This document shows positions 35,341 to 47,377 of a stretch of DNA of 64,000 nt, one piece after another. This DNA is from Coriaria nepalensis (lineage: Eukaryota; Streptophyta; Magnoliopsida; Cucurbitales; Coriariaceae): contig CP114482.1 in NCBI GenBank assembly GCA_027186245.1, positions 32,135,209-32,199,208 on the forward strand, read 5' to 3'. The translations under genes and the position numbers were made by a program. The notes below the pieces were generated by a model that worked only from the letters and a program-made list of their open reading frames with translations, ran no database searches and had not been told where the DNA came from. Position 1 is the stretch's first letter, and each line of letters begins with the position of its first letter.

Positions 35341-36640
35341 TTGTTTGGGCCCTTGAGTGCTTTGAAAAAGGGGAGGCATTTCTCTACTGATATGATCTTA
35401 AACTTGTTCAATGCAACTATCCTTTCAGTGAGCCTTTGAATTCCTTTCTTTTTCGGGGGAGATTCAAGATTGAGTATAGCTTGACCTTCTCTAGATCATC
35501 TTAGATTCCCCCGTACTTCACTATGTATCCTAGAAACTTTCTAGACCCGAATGAGCATTTTTGTAGATTCTATTCATCCCAAACTCTCTCATTACTTCAA
35601 AGAAGTTTTTTAGGTGCAGGTGTTGATATTCCTTCCTTATGCTGTTCATAAGATATCTACATATACTTCTATGATAGTTCTCAGCGACTTCTAGAACATT
35701 CCATTTACTAACTTCTGAAATGTTACCCCCTACATTCTTCAACCCAAAGGGCATGTAAATGTAGCTGTACAACCTATTTTCTATTCTGAATGAAGTTTTC
35801 TCCTGATCAAGTCTCCAAAACTTTATCAGGTGATATCTGGAATAAGCATCCATGAAATTGAAAAGTTCATTGTTATTGCATCCACCAAGAGATGTTTTTG
35901 GATGAGCTTCATTCAGGTTAACAAAGTTAATGCATAATTGCTACTTCTTTTTAGTCTTGCGCACCAGAGCCAATTGATAGTAACTTATTCACTTCATTAG
36001 CAGCAGTTGTGTGCCTCTCTTCATTAAACTTCCTTCTTTTCTCTCTAACAAGTCTAGTGCCTAGCTTCACACCCAGGTTGCGTATAATCACATCCTTAGG
36101 GATTCCAAGTCAACTCAACCTTATCAAGACCAGCTCCCACTTGACTTTTTCCTACTTCTTGGTCAAATTTTTGAAGTGGCTCAACAATTAAATCCCTAGC
36201 CTTCTTCTTCTCCTCATCTTTTTCAATGTATTCCCTAGACACATGCACCTCCTCAATTTCCTTCGTCTTATTCCCCTTCAATAATGTGAAATAACACTCC
36301 CTATTTTTTTTTTCCCCTAATTCTCCCTAGCCACTCCTACTTCTTCCTTGGTTGGAAATTTCATAGCTAAATTCATTATGGATACAATTTTTCCAAGCAC
36401 ATTGATAGATGGAGGGCCTACTGTAATGTTATATCCTGATTTGAAGTTCATGATAAAATATTTCACTAAGATAGTTATTTTATATTGCCTCATCCTCTAA
36501 AGTTATAGGCAAAGAAATCATCCCTTATACTCTTAAAGATTTCCTTAAAAAACCAAGTAGCGAAATGCTGATGGGAGTCAGCTTAGCACTGACGATCCCC
36601 ATATTCTCAAAAGTGGCAAGTGAGATGACATCTACTAGGT
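35341..36640 (-). pseudogene. Ty3/gypsy element C: protease and RT
   Basis: The minus strand reads a protease-like segment (MISLPITL, PSINVLGKIVSIMNLAMKFP; about 36570-36360). A charged linker follows, then RT with LCINFVNLNEAHPK, FNFMDAYSRYHLI, EKTSFRIENRLYSYIYMPFG and LKNVGG. A thumb and linker follow (IQRLTERIVALNKF, KCLPFFKALKGP; to about 35341). The lineage differs from A and B and resembles plant Athila/Tat elements. Its integrase is probably the segment at 32080-32990, with element B inserted or joined between them. Confidence 0.82.
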
Positions 36641-36643
36641 GAA

Positions 36644-38676
36644 TGTATAATGCCCGTTAAGCTAATCGGATTTGATATGTTAAAGTCATTTATTTATGGG
36701 AATAAGCCTTGATTTGTATAAGTTATCAACTATAAGAAATACCTTGTATTTAAATTTAGTCTATCATATTAGTTGTTATTATGTTGTAAATGATATTGTA
36801 TGCATATTATTTGTATGACATGTCTAATGGATTGCAAGATTTTAGATAGGGACTTGGAACCGTGATTGCGATCATGCTCGATGAGATCCATGTAACTTAA
36901 CGTCTAAGATCTAAGCTTTTCAGTTATAGATTTTCATGCTGGGGTAATGATAATTTAAAAATACTATTACATGCACTATATTCTGTGAGGGAAGAATGGT
37001 GCTCTCATAATTATCAATATTGGAGAATATCGAGATACGCATATAGGTGATTGGTAGAGATTTAATCACTGAACGTGATCACTATATAAGCCTCAATGAT
37101 AATAATTTGATTTGTAATGAGACTTATCAAGTGGCTATTGTACTTTTAATTCTCAGACTTAAGATCACCATAGTACAGACATATAGGATATCATGTTTTG
37201 ATATCACTAAATGTAACCTTATTTAAGGCTTATTAAAAAAGTAAACTATTGGATAATTATTCTTGTACGGGTAGTCTGTAGGGTGATAGGATTTGTCACC
37301 TTTGTATTAGAGGAAGTCCTATGAGTGATGTACCTTTATGCAACAACAAAATTCTTATGCAAGGTAGTATGGTATGAAACAAGTTTATGTAATCCATTAT
37401 TTTGTTTCATAAGGACTCGCATGATTCATATGGTCAGTCTAGTATGGTTTAATAGTCAGACCATGTCCTAGGACTGATCAAGACTACGACAGAGATGGAA
37501 GGATCAATCTGGTACGATAATAGTCACAATAGATTCTTGTGAGGTTCCTTGAACTCTCAGTACACATGTGGCTCAAATCCCTATCTAGAGGCCAATGTAA
37601 GTTTGGTGATTTAAGTTGATCAAATAAAATATTTACTTTGAAAGTTATTTTAAAGGTAAACGGTTCAATCTTTAGATTTGATAAAACTCACAAGCTGTTG
37701 TAGGGCTTACCTACGACATAGTGTAAAACCTATTAGGTCACACACATTAAAGACAATTGGATCTAAGCTAAAATCTTAATTTTAAAATTTGACCCATTCT
37801 TAGAAAACTAGATTTAAAAAGTTAAATCATTAATTTGTTTAATTTGTCTAATTTGTCAAATCTACATCACACCCGCACTAGTAGCGTATCCAAAGTGTGA
37901 TTTAAATTCAATTTAAAATTAAATAATTAATTAAAAACCTATTATGTTGACTAAATAAGTTTATTAAATAGAGATTAAATAAACATAAAGCAAAATAATA
38001 TTTTTCAGGTCAAAAGGGAAAAACTGGTGAGTCATTAAAATATTAACGGACCTAACTAGACCTATGTGGAAAGGCCCAAATTAGAATTTGGACTTTAGTA
38101 GGTAAAGTTGGATTTTAATTTGGAATTATTATTTTGTTTTAATTTTTTTAAATTTGAAATAAAAACAAATAGATGGAACCCGAACATTAGTTCATAGGTC
38201 AACGGGCCTTGGATGCACAAGGCTTATGTTCTTTATAAAAGGAACATTAAAGCTCTAGAATTTTTCATCCATTCAATGGCCGACCACCTAAGTGAGAGAG
38301 TGGAATGTGAGTCATTTTTCTCTACCAAGATTTTCTCTTTCCAAAGTTTGAATCTCATGAGTTGAGATTCAAACTAGTAAAAGTCTAGAGTTGTTGTTCA
38401 TGTGAATACTAGTAGAGGCCACATAACAACTTAGAACTACCACAAGGGGCGAAGCAACGGAGGTTTCAGGTGGAAGTCCGGTAAAGGGTGTGATGGCCAA
38501 TCAAAGCCCTTGGATGAGAAAACATGCTCGATATAATCGCTAATCCTCCATACCTCCTCTTCTTTAGTTTTTCTTTCTTGAACTAGATAGTTAAACAGAA
38601 TTTCCGGTTTGAAGAAAAGTTCTTCAAACGTATATAACTCATGATCTTTGTGGTAGTCATTTGTAAACCCCCAACA
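36644..38676 (+). mobile_element. Long solo LTR (~2.03 kb)
   Basis: Begins tgtataatgcccgttaagc and ends aaacccccaaca. No coding sequence inside. A TATA box (ctttataaaagg, about 38231-38242) places U3 at 36644-38210 and R-U5 after it, so the sense strand is +. The start matches the LTR fragment at 33203 and, in reverse, the right end of the LTR at 19918. A U3 block in reverse (37709-37735) matches 18784 and 29531. I could not confirm a target duplication (flanks do not match), so one edge may be inexact. Confidence 0.65.
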
Positions 38677-41439
38677 TTTTTAAAATAGGCATAATAGTAG
38701 AAAAAGAGAAATAAAGGGGACTTTTTAGTTCTTTCTAATTCTCAATTATGCCTAAAGAAGTAGGAGGGGACCTTTTTATAATTTATAAGATTTAAGGGAT
38801 TTTAGTTTAATTATTAAAAAAACCTGTGATGCACATTAAGATAGACGCATCACCCCCTCATTTGTCAAATTCATGCTTCTTAAATTAGCTTAATCATCAT
38901 TTATTTTGATTAGTCATCATTAAGGAATAGTCGTCAAGACATATGCCATATACTTGTCATAATTATGTACTAAATGGCATGACTAATCTCACAATCTCAT
39001 AGTTATGTCCTCCTTCGATTTTCCCTAATCTCTTCATACCCAAATTCAATTTTCAGCCTTAATTCTTCGTCCTTTACCCCCTAATTTCTTCATTCTTTCT
39101 CCCCTAATTTCTTAATCACTCTCTCTGATTGCTAACCTTATTCTCTTCATTCTTCCAAATTCCGCCTTCATTTGTTCGCCCTTATTTCAAACATGAAAAA
39201 GCTCTTAATTGTTCGTCCTTTAAGCTCTTCCTCATGACATAGTGAAAGATTGGAAATATTGTTTTGTCCAGTTCTAAAAGAATTAAAATGTACCGTCGTC
39301 TCCTCACTTCATTTTTATGATAACTTTTTCTTATTCATACAAATATTGGGTGATAGGGAGCGAAAAATAATAATAATAGAATGACAAAATTTTATAGATT
39401 TTCTAGACCATGTTTATTTTTGTGTTCTTGAATGCATGTCTATATCTGTGCTCAGTCATTTGGTTTTTTTTTTGTTTGATTAGTTTATTGTGAGTGTGGG
39501 TTGAGACATTAGAAGCTCATTGATTGGCTAAGTTTAGGTTGTTTAATTTGATTAACAATGAATTTGCTACAAGTACATGATTTTTAAATAAGCAAAATTG
39601 AAGATTACCATCAATAATTGGGATGCTAATAATAAAATAATGGTTATTTATGTGTTTAGTAGTTTTTTTATTTTTCTTTATACGTAGCAATTGGTACCTA
39701 TTTGGTGATGAACTAGAATGGAGCCTTACTTAGAATTATTAAATTTTTTTTTCTTCATTTTATAATTTATGCAATTAAATGTTTATTTATAAAAATTCAT
39801 TATTTTAATGACATTGGGGAAATTATCGTATTCTAAATTCAAGATCCCAATATATTAAGAATTCGTTCATGGATTGATTACTTGGTTTGAGTATCTCACT
39901 AATTATTTTTATACTTTGGGCTAAATTATCATATTTTTAATGGTTCGCAAACCCCTATGAAAATGTCACATATTTGGAGTTAAAAGCTAGTTTCACTAAT
40001 AAATAGGTCGGTAGTAATCGATGTAATTGATGATTTTAGATTGATAGGCATTACTATCTATATTCGTTAGGATTTACAATGAAAATTGTAGCACTAACTA
40101 TTAAACCCTAAGTGTTAGATATTAACCCTAACCATGACAAAACGGGTTTAATAGAAATGTTTAATATTTAGGATTCAAAATGAAAGGCTTAACCCTGACT
40201 ATTTAAGATCTCTTATCAAGAATTTGTTCTTATATATATTGATTACTTTGTTTGACCATCTCACAATTTAATGTTGACTTTTAGGATCTTTCATCTTTTT
40301 GGTTTGACCGGCGTAATATTATATTAGATGAATTTGGATGAATTGATCGGTTGAAAAATGAAGATATTACGATGTAGTCAAACTAAAGCTTTACCATTAA
40401 GCAAGTCGGTCATAATCGATGGAGTAGATGATCTTAGATTCATATTCTTTGACATCTATATTCATCATAGTTTCTTGTCGATAATTTGAATAATACCTTC
40501 TGAACGCCAATCATACTACTTCATTACCAAAACCATCGGTCTTTGTCGGTCAAAAGATTATTTCAATTTGAACATCGATTGAATCGATTATTTTCATTTG
40601 TTACGGATTAACGAAAACCTTTCTAGTTTCGCGCAATGAATGATTAGACACAATATTCATCCATCGAACCATTGTTGTCATTTTACCAATGAACGTAGTC
40701 GTTTCTTGTTCCAATTAGCAGTCGGCTCAAAACTAAATGGCCGACTAGACTAATGATTGAATATATCTATTCCGTTACATGTGTTTGACCGATGAGCTTA
40801 GTCTTCTCTAATCATTCCTTTTTTGTGCGTATTTTGAAAACTCGTGATTACATTTAGAAGATGAAACGTGAATCTATTTCCTAAAACTCACTTTCAAAAC
40901 AACCTATTTTCTCAAATTATCTCAAAATTTAGGTAATTAATTACTAAACGTGCATTAATGAAGGGAGAAGACATCAAATACGCGAGTGTTTTGGCAAAAA
41001 AAAAAGGTAAACACCCGACTAAAAAAAAGGCGCATGCTTTAAATTTTGGCCAAAAAATTAAGACTTTCCCCAATCTTAATACTTTCGAGTGAATAGAGTA
41101 AATTTTCCTCATTCTTCTTTTTTTCTGCAAGGTATCCATTGAAATCATAGATTTTGGTTTTAAGTCATTCAAAATATATTCACCAAAATCACAAATTCTC
41201 CCATAGAAAGGGTAAAATGATTTTTCCCAAATTTAAGTGGTCCAAAATGCGTCAATTGAAATCATTAATCCCATCCATAAATAGCTCCCAATTTGGAACC
41301 AAATTTTAACATTCGCCATTCAGAACAAAAATAAACCTTTGAAGACAGTTTCTACAATGTATCCACGATCAGTTGATTTTATTTTAATTGTTTTAACCGT
41401 TTGTGATGCCTTGAATTTCTGAAGCTAATATATTTCATT
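38677..41439. other. AT-rich intergenic region
   Basis: No gene seen. Pyrimidine-rich sequence at 39000-39200 looks like UTR or promoter DNA without a following frame. A diverged direct duplication is described at 39841-40510. The minus-strand frame at 40912-41172 shows no motif. Confidence 0.5.
39841..40510. repeat. Diverged direct duplication, period ~360-400 bp
   Basis: Paired landmarks: aagatcccaa/aagatctctt (39841, 40205); aagaattcgttc/aagaatttgttc; gattacttggtttgagtatctc/gattactttgtttgaccatctc (each about 55 bp further on); aggtcggtagtaatcgatg/aagtcggtcataatcgatg (40005, 40403); and gatgattttagatt/gatgatcttagatt. Indels account for the varying spacing. Confidence 0.65.
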
Positions 41440-41815
41440 GACGTTCATTGTTTTCTCCTCCCTTTTGCATGTGTTGACATGGTGTTTTGTGGTGATTAAA
41501 AAGTGTTGGTAACTTAGGGATACATTTTAGTGACACTTAATCATGGCACAAATTTGGCTAGAAGTTTTGTGTCATAAAGTACATAAATATTTGGCAAACA
41601 TTTGGCAGTATATTTAGTGGCACATACATGCAACTAAATAGTGCCAATATATATTTTTTTCGGATATGGTTTTTGGTGCCGCTAAATTCTCGACTATGGT
41701 TTGCCGATTGTGGGATGCTATATTGCCACTAAAAGGTTCCGCTAAATTAGTGTCGCATTTAGCAGCACTTTCACATTAGTGTCGCATTTTTTGTGCCACT
41801 AAATTGCTTTTTTAT
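41440..41815. repeat. Cluster of short gtgcc/gtcgc-type repeats, DNA-transposon-like
   Basis: Variants of gccactaaa, gtgccgctaaat, tagtgtcgcattta and tagtggcac recur many times in both directions within 380 bp. Such dense short subterminal repeats occur at ends of CACTA-type (En/Spm) transposons. No terminal CACTA with target duplication was identified, so the assignment is tentative. Confidence 0.4.
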
Positions 41816-43287
41816 TCCATAATGAGTGATAGATTCTATCTTGATCACTCATAACTTTTATACTTAACATTCCATATCCATCGATTTACTTTTTTTTGGA
41901 TCATTGGTTAGAATATTTTAGAATAATGTCAAATTAAATTATAAGACCTTAAGTATAAGATTCATGATAATCTCATATATAAGAATAACTAACTTTATAT
42001 TCACTAGATTAATCTCGTTAATTTATTTGTATAATTTCCATTGTGATTATCTAATAATCATTTCTAGGAACTTAGTATCTTATTAAGTACGTACATGTTT
42101 ATGATATTCTTTAATATTAATATCATGAGATCAATCATTCTTGACCTTTAAGAAAATACTACATGTAACAGGTTATCTAAATTATCAATATATGTCTTGG
42201 TAATTTATACTATAAACTATTTAGATCTTTAAGCTCTAAGGATTTTGTATTTCAACTAGCATTATTACTATCATAATTCTAAGAATATAACTTTTTATTC
42301 TAATAATTTATCAATATGTATATTAATAATATATATATTATTTTCTAACATTATAATAAAAATGATAAATAATAAATACTAAGTATATATCTTGCCAAAA
42401 AAAATTATAAATTAAATATATCAAATACATTGTTTGCTTATATTTTATGTCAAAATGATTATTTCTCTAAAATTTATATGTTTCATAAGTTTAACCGATA
42501 AACATATAATTTTCAAAATAAATCAATCAACCCATAATTATAGAAGGATCCAAGGTAATATCATAAAGTCTTCGCCATATTTCACAACTCAATAAGGGAC
42601 ATGATATATAGGGAAAACTACCAGCTCTGACAAACCAAATAAACATGGCACGTTTATTCAGTGTCTTTGTATTTTGTGAATATAATAGTATGTTGTAAAA
42701 GCCACCGCACGAGTAAATTACTGCAACCGATTAATTTTATCTAATGCACTTTCAAACTCAACGTCCATTCGTCGTAGTTTGAGCGGGTAAGACGATGAGA
42801 GATCTGTGAGGCAACGTTAATGAAGATGATTGTGACAACTAGCAGAGTTAGGTGGGGCTACCGGGCGCGGCGCTGTAGTTCACACTGACCTTTTTGGGAA
42901 AAAAAAAAAACAAAGAGGTAAGAAATAGGGTTAATTTTGCAAGATTTAACTAAATTTGGGGTTGAATTCAAAACTTTCAAATATGTTGTTTAAATTATTA
43001 TTTATTTATTTTTACTTTTCCCAATGCCTTTCTGTATTCACGATTTTCATCAAAAGTTATAACATTGCAATAGAAGATTGATTCTCAGCTTAGCTCTTAC
43101 CCTCGTTATAATTGTTCATGAGAATTAGGATGTTGTATATATAGGCTGAAATTTTTTTTTTTAAATATAATTTATGCACTTAATTGGCTACATGTAATTA
43201 ATACCCACAACCAATTAATACCCACAGCCATATAGATTCCGGCTCCGGTAGGATTGTGACCTGGCGAGTTGGACGGTAGATTCAGCC
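41816..43287. other. AT-rich spacer
   Basis: No gene seen. 42690-42890 is GC-richer (gggcgcggcgc near 42863) but has no sustained frame. Confidence 0.5.
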
Positions 43288-43476
43288 ATGGAAAGACATG
43301 AGAAGAGCTATACTGATAATCAACACATTGAACCAATCCGCTATAAAGACATTGCTAACTCTGCCTCCATGTTAATGGTATCTCCAAAGCTGAGGATGCA
43401 TGAAGCAAATGGAATGTTGCGAGGCGAGTCTATAATAATGAATATAGCACCAACTCCATTTCGCATTGAGAAATAA
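43288..43476 (+). other. Orphan 62-codon open frame, possible gene fragment
   Basis: An open frame from ATG to TAA with coding-like base composition inside AT-rich spacer. It includes short segments such as YKDIANSASMLMVSPKL and HEANGMLRGES. I recognise no family, signal peptide or membrane segment. It may be a captured or degenerate exon of a host gene or chance. Confidence 0.25.
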
Positions 43477-44426
43477 TGTTATGATGAATTATATTAATGT
43501 TTGGTGTGCGATCCTTCTTACGTCAACTCACACTGTTAATATATAATTTTTTCGAGGAGTTGCTTTCTTTTTTTCTTATCAACTTGAGCAAAACCAGGAT
43601 GTTCCATATATCTGGCCCCTAGTTTTGTAATCCTCTTTTATAAATAATGTATTTGATAATTATAAAAGAAAACATAATTGAAAAATTCATTAAAAATAAA
43701 AAATAAAAGATTCTCAATAATAAATAATATAATTGTATTTATTTTTTTAAAAATTTTCAACTTTCTAGGATGATTAGTAATGTAACATGGTATAAGAATA
43801 CATGTTTTGCTTCAAATTACATTAGCTCTCTTATTCATTATTCTTGTACCTGAAAATGAATAGAATCAAGATGAATATTATTTACTAGCTTGATTTGATC
43901 CTATCAAAATCAGATAATCGTTTTCATTTCTTTAGCACTGATATGGAGAATTATTTTAAAAAAATTACCTGTCTTTCAAGAGAAATGAAATTTATGTAAG
44001 ACATCTCACGTAATATTTAAATTTTTTTAGATATATATTACGCATCACGTAATATTTAAACTTGGTTGGATCCATCAAATAATTTTTTAAATTTTTTCCT
44101 CATATAACTCTAAATGGAGAATTAAAATAATTATTTATTACTTATTCCTTGTATGACTAAAGAACATAGTTAAAACCATTAATTTTATTCCCCTCATTTT
44201 CATTCATAATTTATTTCACTTCCCTTCCGTGATTCAAACCAAATACTTCTTAATTTTTGAAAATTAAAATTCTCAATATTAAATAAATAATTGAATATAT
44301 TTTTTTAACAATTCAAACGGATAGAATAATTGATACTTAACAACTCACATATTCAAATATGTAATTATAGTGCAATTTGCCAACCTGCATACCCAGAGAA
44401 TATTATGCATATGTTTATGTATCTAC
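43477..44426. other. AT-rich spacer
   Basis: No gene, RNA or element recognised. Confidence 0.5.
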
Positions 44427-44550
44427 ATCAAATAATGTGTATGGATCAAATCCAAGAAAATAAAAGCTGACTATTCCTTATATATTTAGGTATATAATCA
44501 AATAATGTAGATCAATCAACTCCAAGAAAATTAAAGCTGACTATTCCTCA
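44427..44550. repeat. 70-bp-period direct repeat upstream of MIR169
   Basis: atcaaataatgt ... tccaagaaaa(a/t)taaagctgactattcct occurs at 44427-44480 and again at 44497-44550 with few differences. Confidence 0.8.
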
Positions 44551-45510
44551 GGTGCCCATTACCTTAAAAGCCGTAAAGGAGAACTCCACAAGTAGCAAAA
44601 CAGTAAGGGAAAAGATAAGGTTCCCCAGCTTTTGCATTGCACCTTCGCATTAATAATTCTCTACTTATCACCGTAAAGGCTTACTAGAGTCTAGAAGTAT
44701 CTAGCAAGTTTAAAATAAAATTACAACCAACACGTATACCATGAGTAAGCAAACACAAGGCATCTTTCTTTCTTTCTTTCTCCATCTTTCTTTCTCTGTA
44801 TCTCATAGGATAAACGATTCTATTCTCATCCCATACTCCAAATATTGTATTTGGTCATTCATTAAGAATTTGATTTGCATGATTAATTTCCATAATTTTT
44901 ATAGGTTTTCATACCCTTTTTTTTTATTATAAATGATATGACGATGAGATAGTAGGTTAGTAGTAGTACCCTCTCATTTCAGACTTAGGAGATCTAAGAT
45001 TCGAGTCATACAGGAAAAAAATAAAGAGTTCTTAATGATTCAACTCTTATAAGAATGATAATAACTTAATATGTTATTAACATATAATATTATAGATTTT
45101 AATCATATATCATACAAACCCAGTAATCTCGATTGGAGATGATATTCTCTATGTTAATATGATGTAACATTAATCCTCTGATAAATTATAAGATAGTTTA
45201 GGCAGTTAAGAGCACAACGGTACAATTTAATAAAACCAGCCACTTAAGTAGGTCATTAATATATGTTCTGCTGACTCAACAGAAGCACTACCTATATTTG
45301 GCATGTTTAATGACATAGGTATTTGAAGTTAAGATTAATATTTTAAGGGTCTTAACATGCCCCCATGCTCAGTGGGCAGCCATCCCTTTCCTCTTTAGGA
45401 AAGTAGACGATAATTATATATATATATATATCGACATATTTATATCATATACATATATTTATATATGAAGTATATTAACAAGTAAGTATCACATTCCTCA
45501 TCCTTCTCAG
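44551..45510. other. Upstream region of MIR169
   Basis: AT-rich DNA with TA-dinucleotide runs (45414-45432) and a CT-rich stretch (44763-44800). Probably includes promoter DNA of MIR169; I recognise no specific binding site with confidence. Confidence 0.4.
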
Positions 45511-45511
45511 C

Positions 45512-45521
45512 CTATATATAC
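45512..45521 (+). promoter_or_regulatory. Probable TATA box of MIR169
   Basis: ctatatatac lies about 123 bp upstream of the hairpin base, in a position that fits RNA polymerase II transcription starting near 45545-45550. Confidence 0.55.
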
Positions 45522-45634
45522 ATCAGCTATCAATGCTTCAAACCCAACATATATATGTACGTACTAGATCTGGAGAAGAAGGTTAGTACCCTTTTTTGGT
45601 TGGTAATTGGTCCATCTCCATGTTCTTGCATGAT

Positions 45635-45758
45635 AAGGCAGAGAGTTGAGTGCAGCCAAGGATGACTTGCCGGTGGCTTGTGCTAATTGTGGCTTTCTCA
45701 GATGATTAGTCTGGGCTGGCCGGCGAGTTGTTCTTGGCTACATTTGATTCTATGCCTT
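45635..45758 (+). ncRNA. MIR169: miR169 precursor hairpin
   Basis: The 5' arm contains the exact conserved miR169 mature sequence at 45653-45673 (21 nt, starting cagccaagg and ending cttgccgg). The 3' arm at 45719-45741 (ccggcgagttgttcttggcta) pairs with it over almost the whole length, using G-U wobbles in place of Watson-Crick pairs and one end mismatch. The lower stem continues the pairing: aaggcagagagttgagtg (45635-45652) against catttgattctatgcctt (45741-45758). The loop is about 45 nt. miR169 guides cleavage of NF-YA (HAP2-type) mRNAs and responds to drought and nitrogen supply in other plants. No second hairpin is visible nearby. Confidence 0.93.
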
Positions 45759-47369
45759 TGATGTGAGGCTCCGAAGATCTTTGTTAGTTTCTTAATTTAA
45801 TATGTGATTATCTTTACCACATATATATATATATATTAATTTTAAGATGAAATTCAAATTTCTATAATATAATATTAGCAAGAGTAAGATTAATATTGAT
45901 AGAAAAAAATAGAAATTTCAAGTATATCATTCTTTGAATTATTTTTAATTAAGTACTCTAGAGAAATTCTTTGATACATTAAGACATACATGTTAATCAT
46001 TATTGCGTGATGTTAATCTAACACTTTGCACGCAACAGAAGCTCAAATTTGATTGAATTTGGCAAGTTGCCATTTCAGGAAAACTTTTATTTCAATTAGG
46101 TTAGTCGTCTTTTCCGTTTCGAATCCTTCAATGCGTTCTTTTCCTTATTACTTTTTTTAAACAAAATTTTTTATTTTTTTTTAAATATTGTAGTAAAGAG
46201 TGATGTTATTGTCGATTAGATTTATACTATATTCCTTTTTCCCCCTCCTCGCACGATCAAGTTATGTATGAATGACTTACTTGCTTACTATATTTTAAAA
46301 AATTAATCCGAATTAAGAACTGATCAGTAATATTAATACTAGATTCAAGTTTTTACTAAGCAAAACTGATTAACAGGAGAACTTTTTCTACTTATTTATA
46401 ATAAATTTATTTATTTTTTAATTATATATATATATATATATAATTAATATTTGTATAACATAATATATAAAAATGATAAAACAAAATTAAAATTAATTAA
46501 CTTATCATAAATATCGTACACTAAAAAAAATCTTTAATTAATTGATAAAAAGAAGAGAAAAAAAAAAAAAAAAAAAGGAAATGAAAGGAAAAAAGAGAAA
46601 GAAATAAAGGAAGAAAAAGATCAAAAAGTGGACCAGAGTCTGACTTTAGAGCAGTATAATATCATTGTGCTTTTTCTGACAGGTCAAGTTTGGGGACTTG
46701 CGATAGCAACTATATTGACTAGCTTTTCGATAAGGATTCTATCTAGCGTGATGTGATTTAAGTTTTGACATGACTAAGACTTCTTTTACGTTATTTAGGA
46801 GTATTGTCTTAGGAAATTGTTTTATCCATTTTGTAGGATGATGAAATATATAGTTGGATAGAATATTAATTTCTACTATATTATCTTAAAGTTATAGTTT
46901 TATTACATTATCGGTAGTGTAATAAATTTAAATTTTGAAAAAAATAGTAAATTTTGGAAATTATTTTATTTATTTTTAATATTTTAAAAATAATATATTC
47001 AGAACTTAAATTGAGCTACCTATTGAACATAAAAATTTAAATTATTAAAGATCAAATAACAAAAGTAAATAGCCATCCTTACTTTTTATCGAGGCCACTA
47101 TGGCTGATGATAGCCCGGTTCTATAATCAAAGTGTCGAAGTACAAGCCCTTGAACGAGGGAGATGACTTAGTTTGAAGAAGATTCTTCGAATAAGTCGAG
47201 GAAGAGGATGATAATTGAGAATTGGCGTGCAAAATTTGAACTTATCTATACTAGGAATGAATATGATATGTCTCCCACATTCTTGTAATGTAGAGCACAT
47301 ACATCTATTTGAAACTTTTTTCAATTAATTACTAATTGCCCTCGTATATATTAAGTTTGTTTTCGAACA
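45759..47369. other. AT-rich spacer
   Basis: Contains TA runs (45822-45838, 46425-46444), a purine-rich block at 46550-46630, and a GC-richer 47090-47330 segment without a recognisable domain. No gene seen. Confidence 0.5.
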
Positions 47370-47377
47370 ATTTTTAC
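47370..47377. repeat. Left 8-bp target duplication of hAT element
   Basis: atttttac, identical to 51348-51355 on the other side of the element. Eight-base duplications are the hallmark of hAT transposition. Confidence 0.92.

Noticed and set aside
44935..45005. Possible tRNA-like segment (gattcgagtca)
   Set aside because: No cloverleaf arms or acceptor stem can be formed around it by eye. No tRNA or rRNA gene was recognised anywhere in the window.
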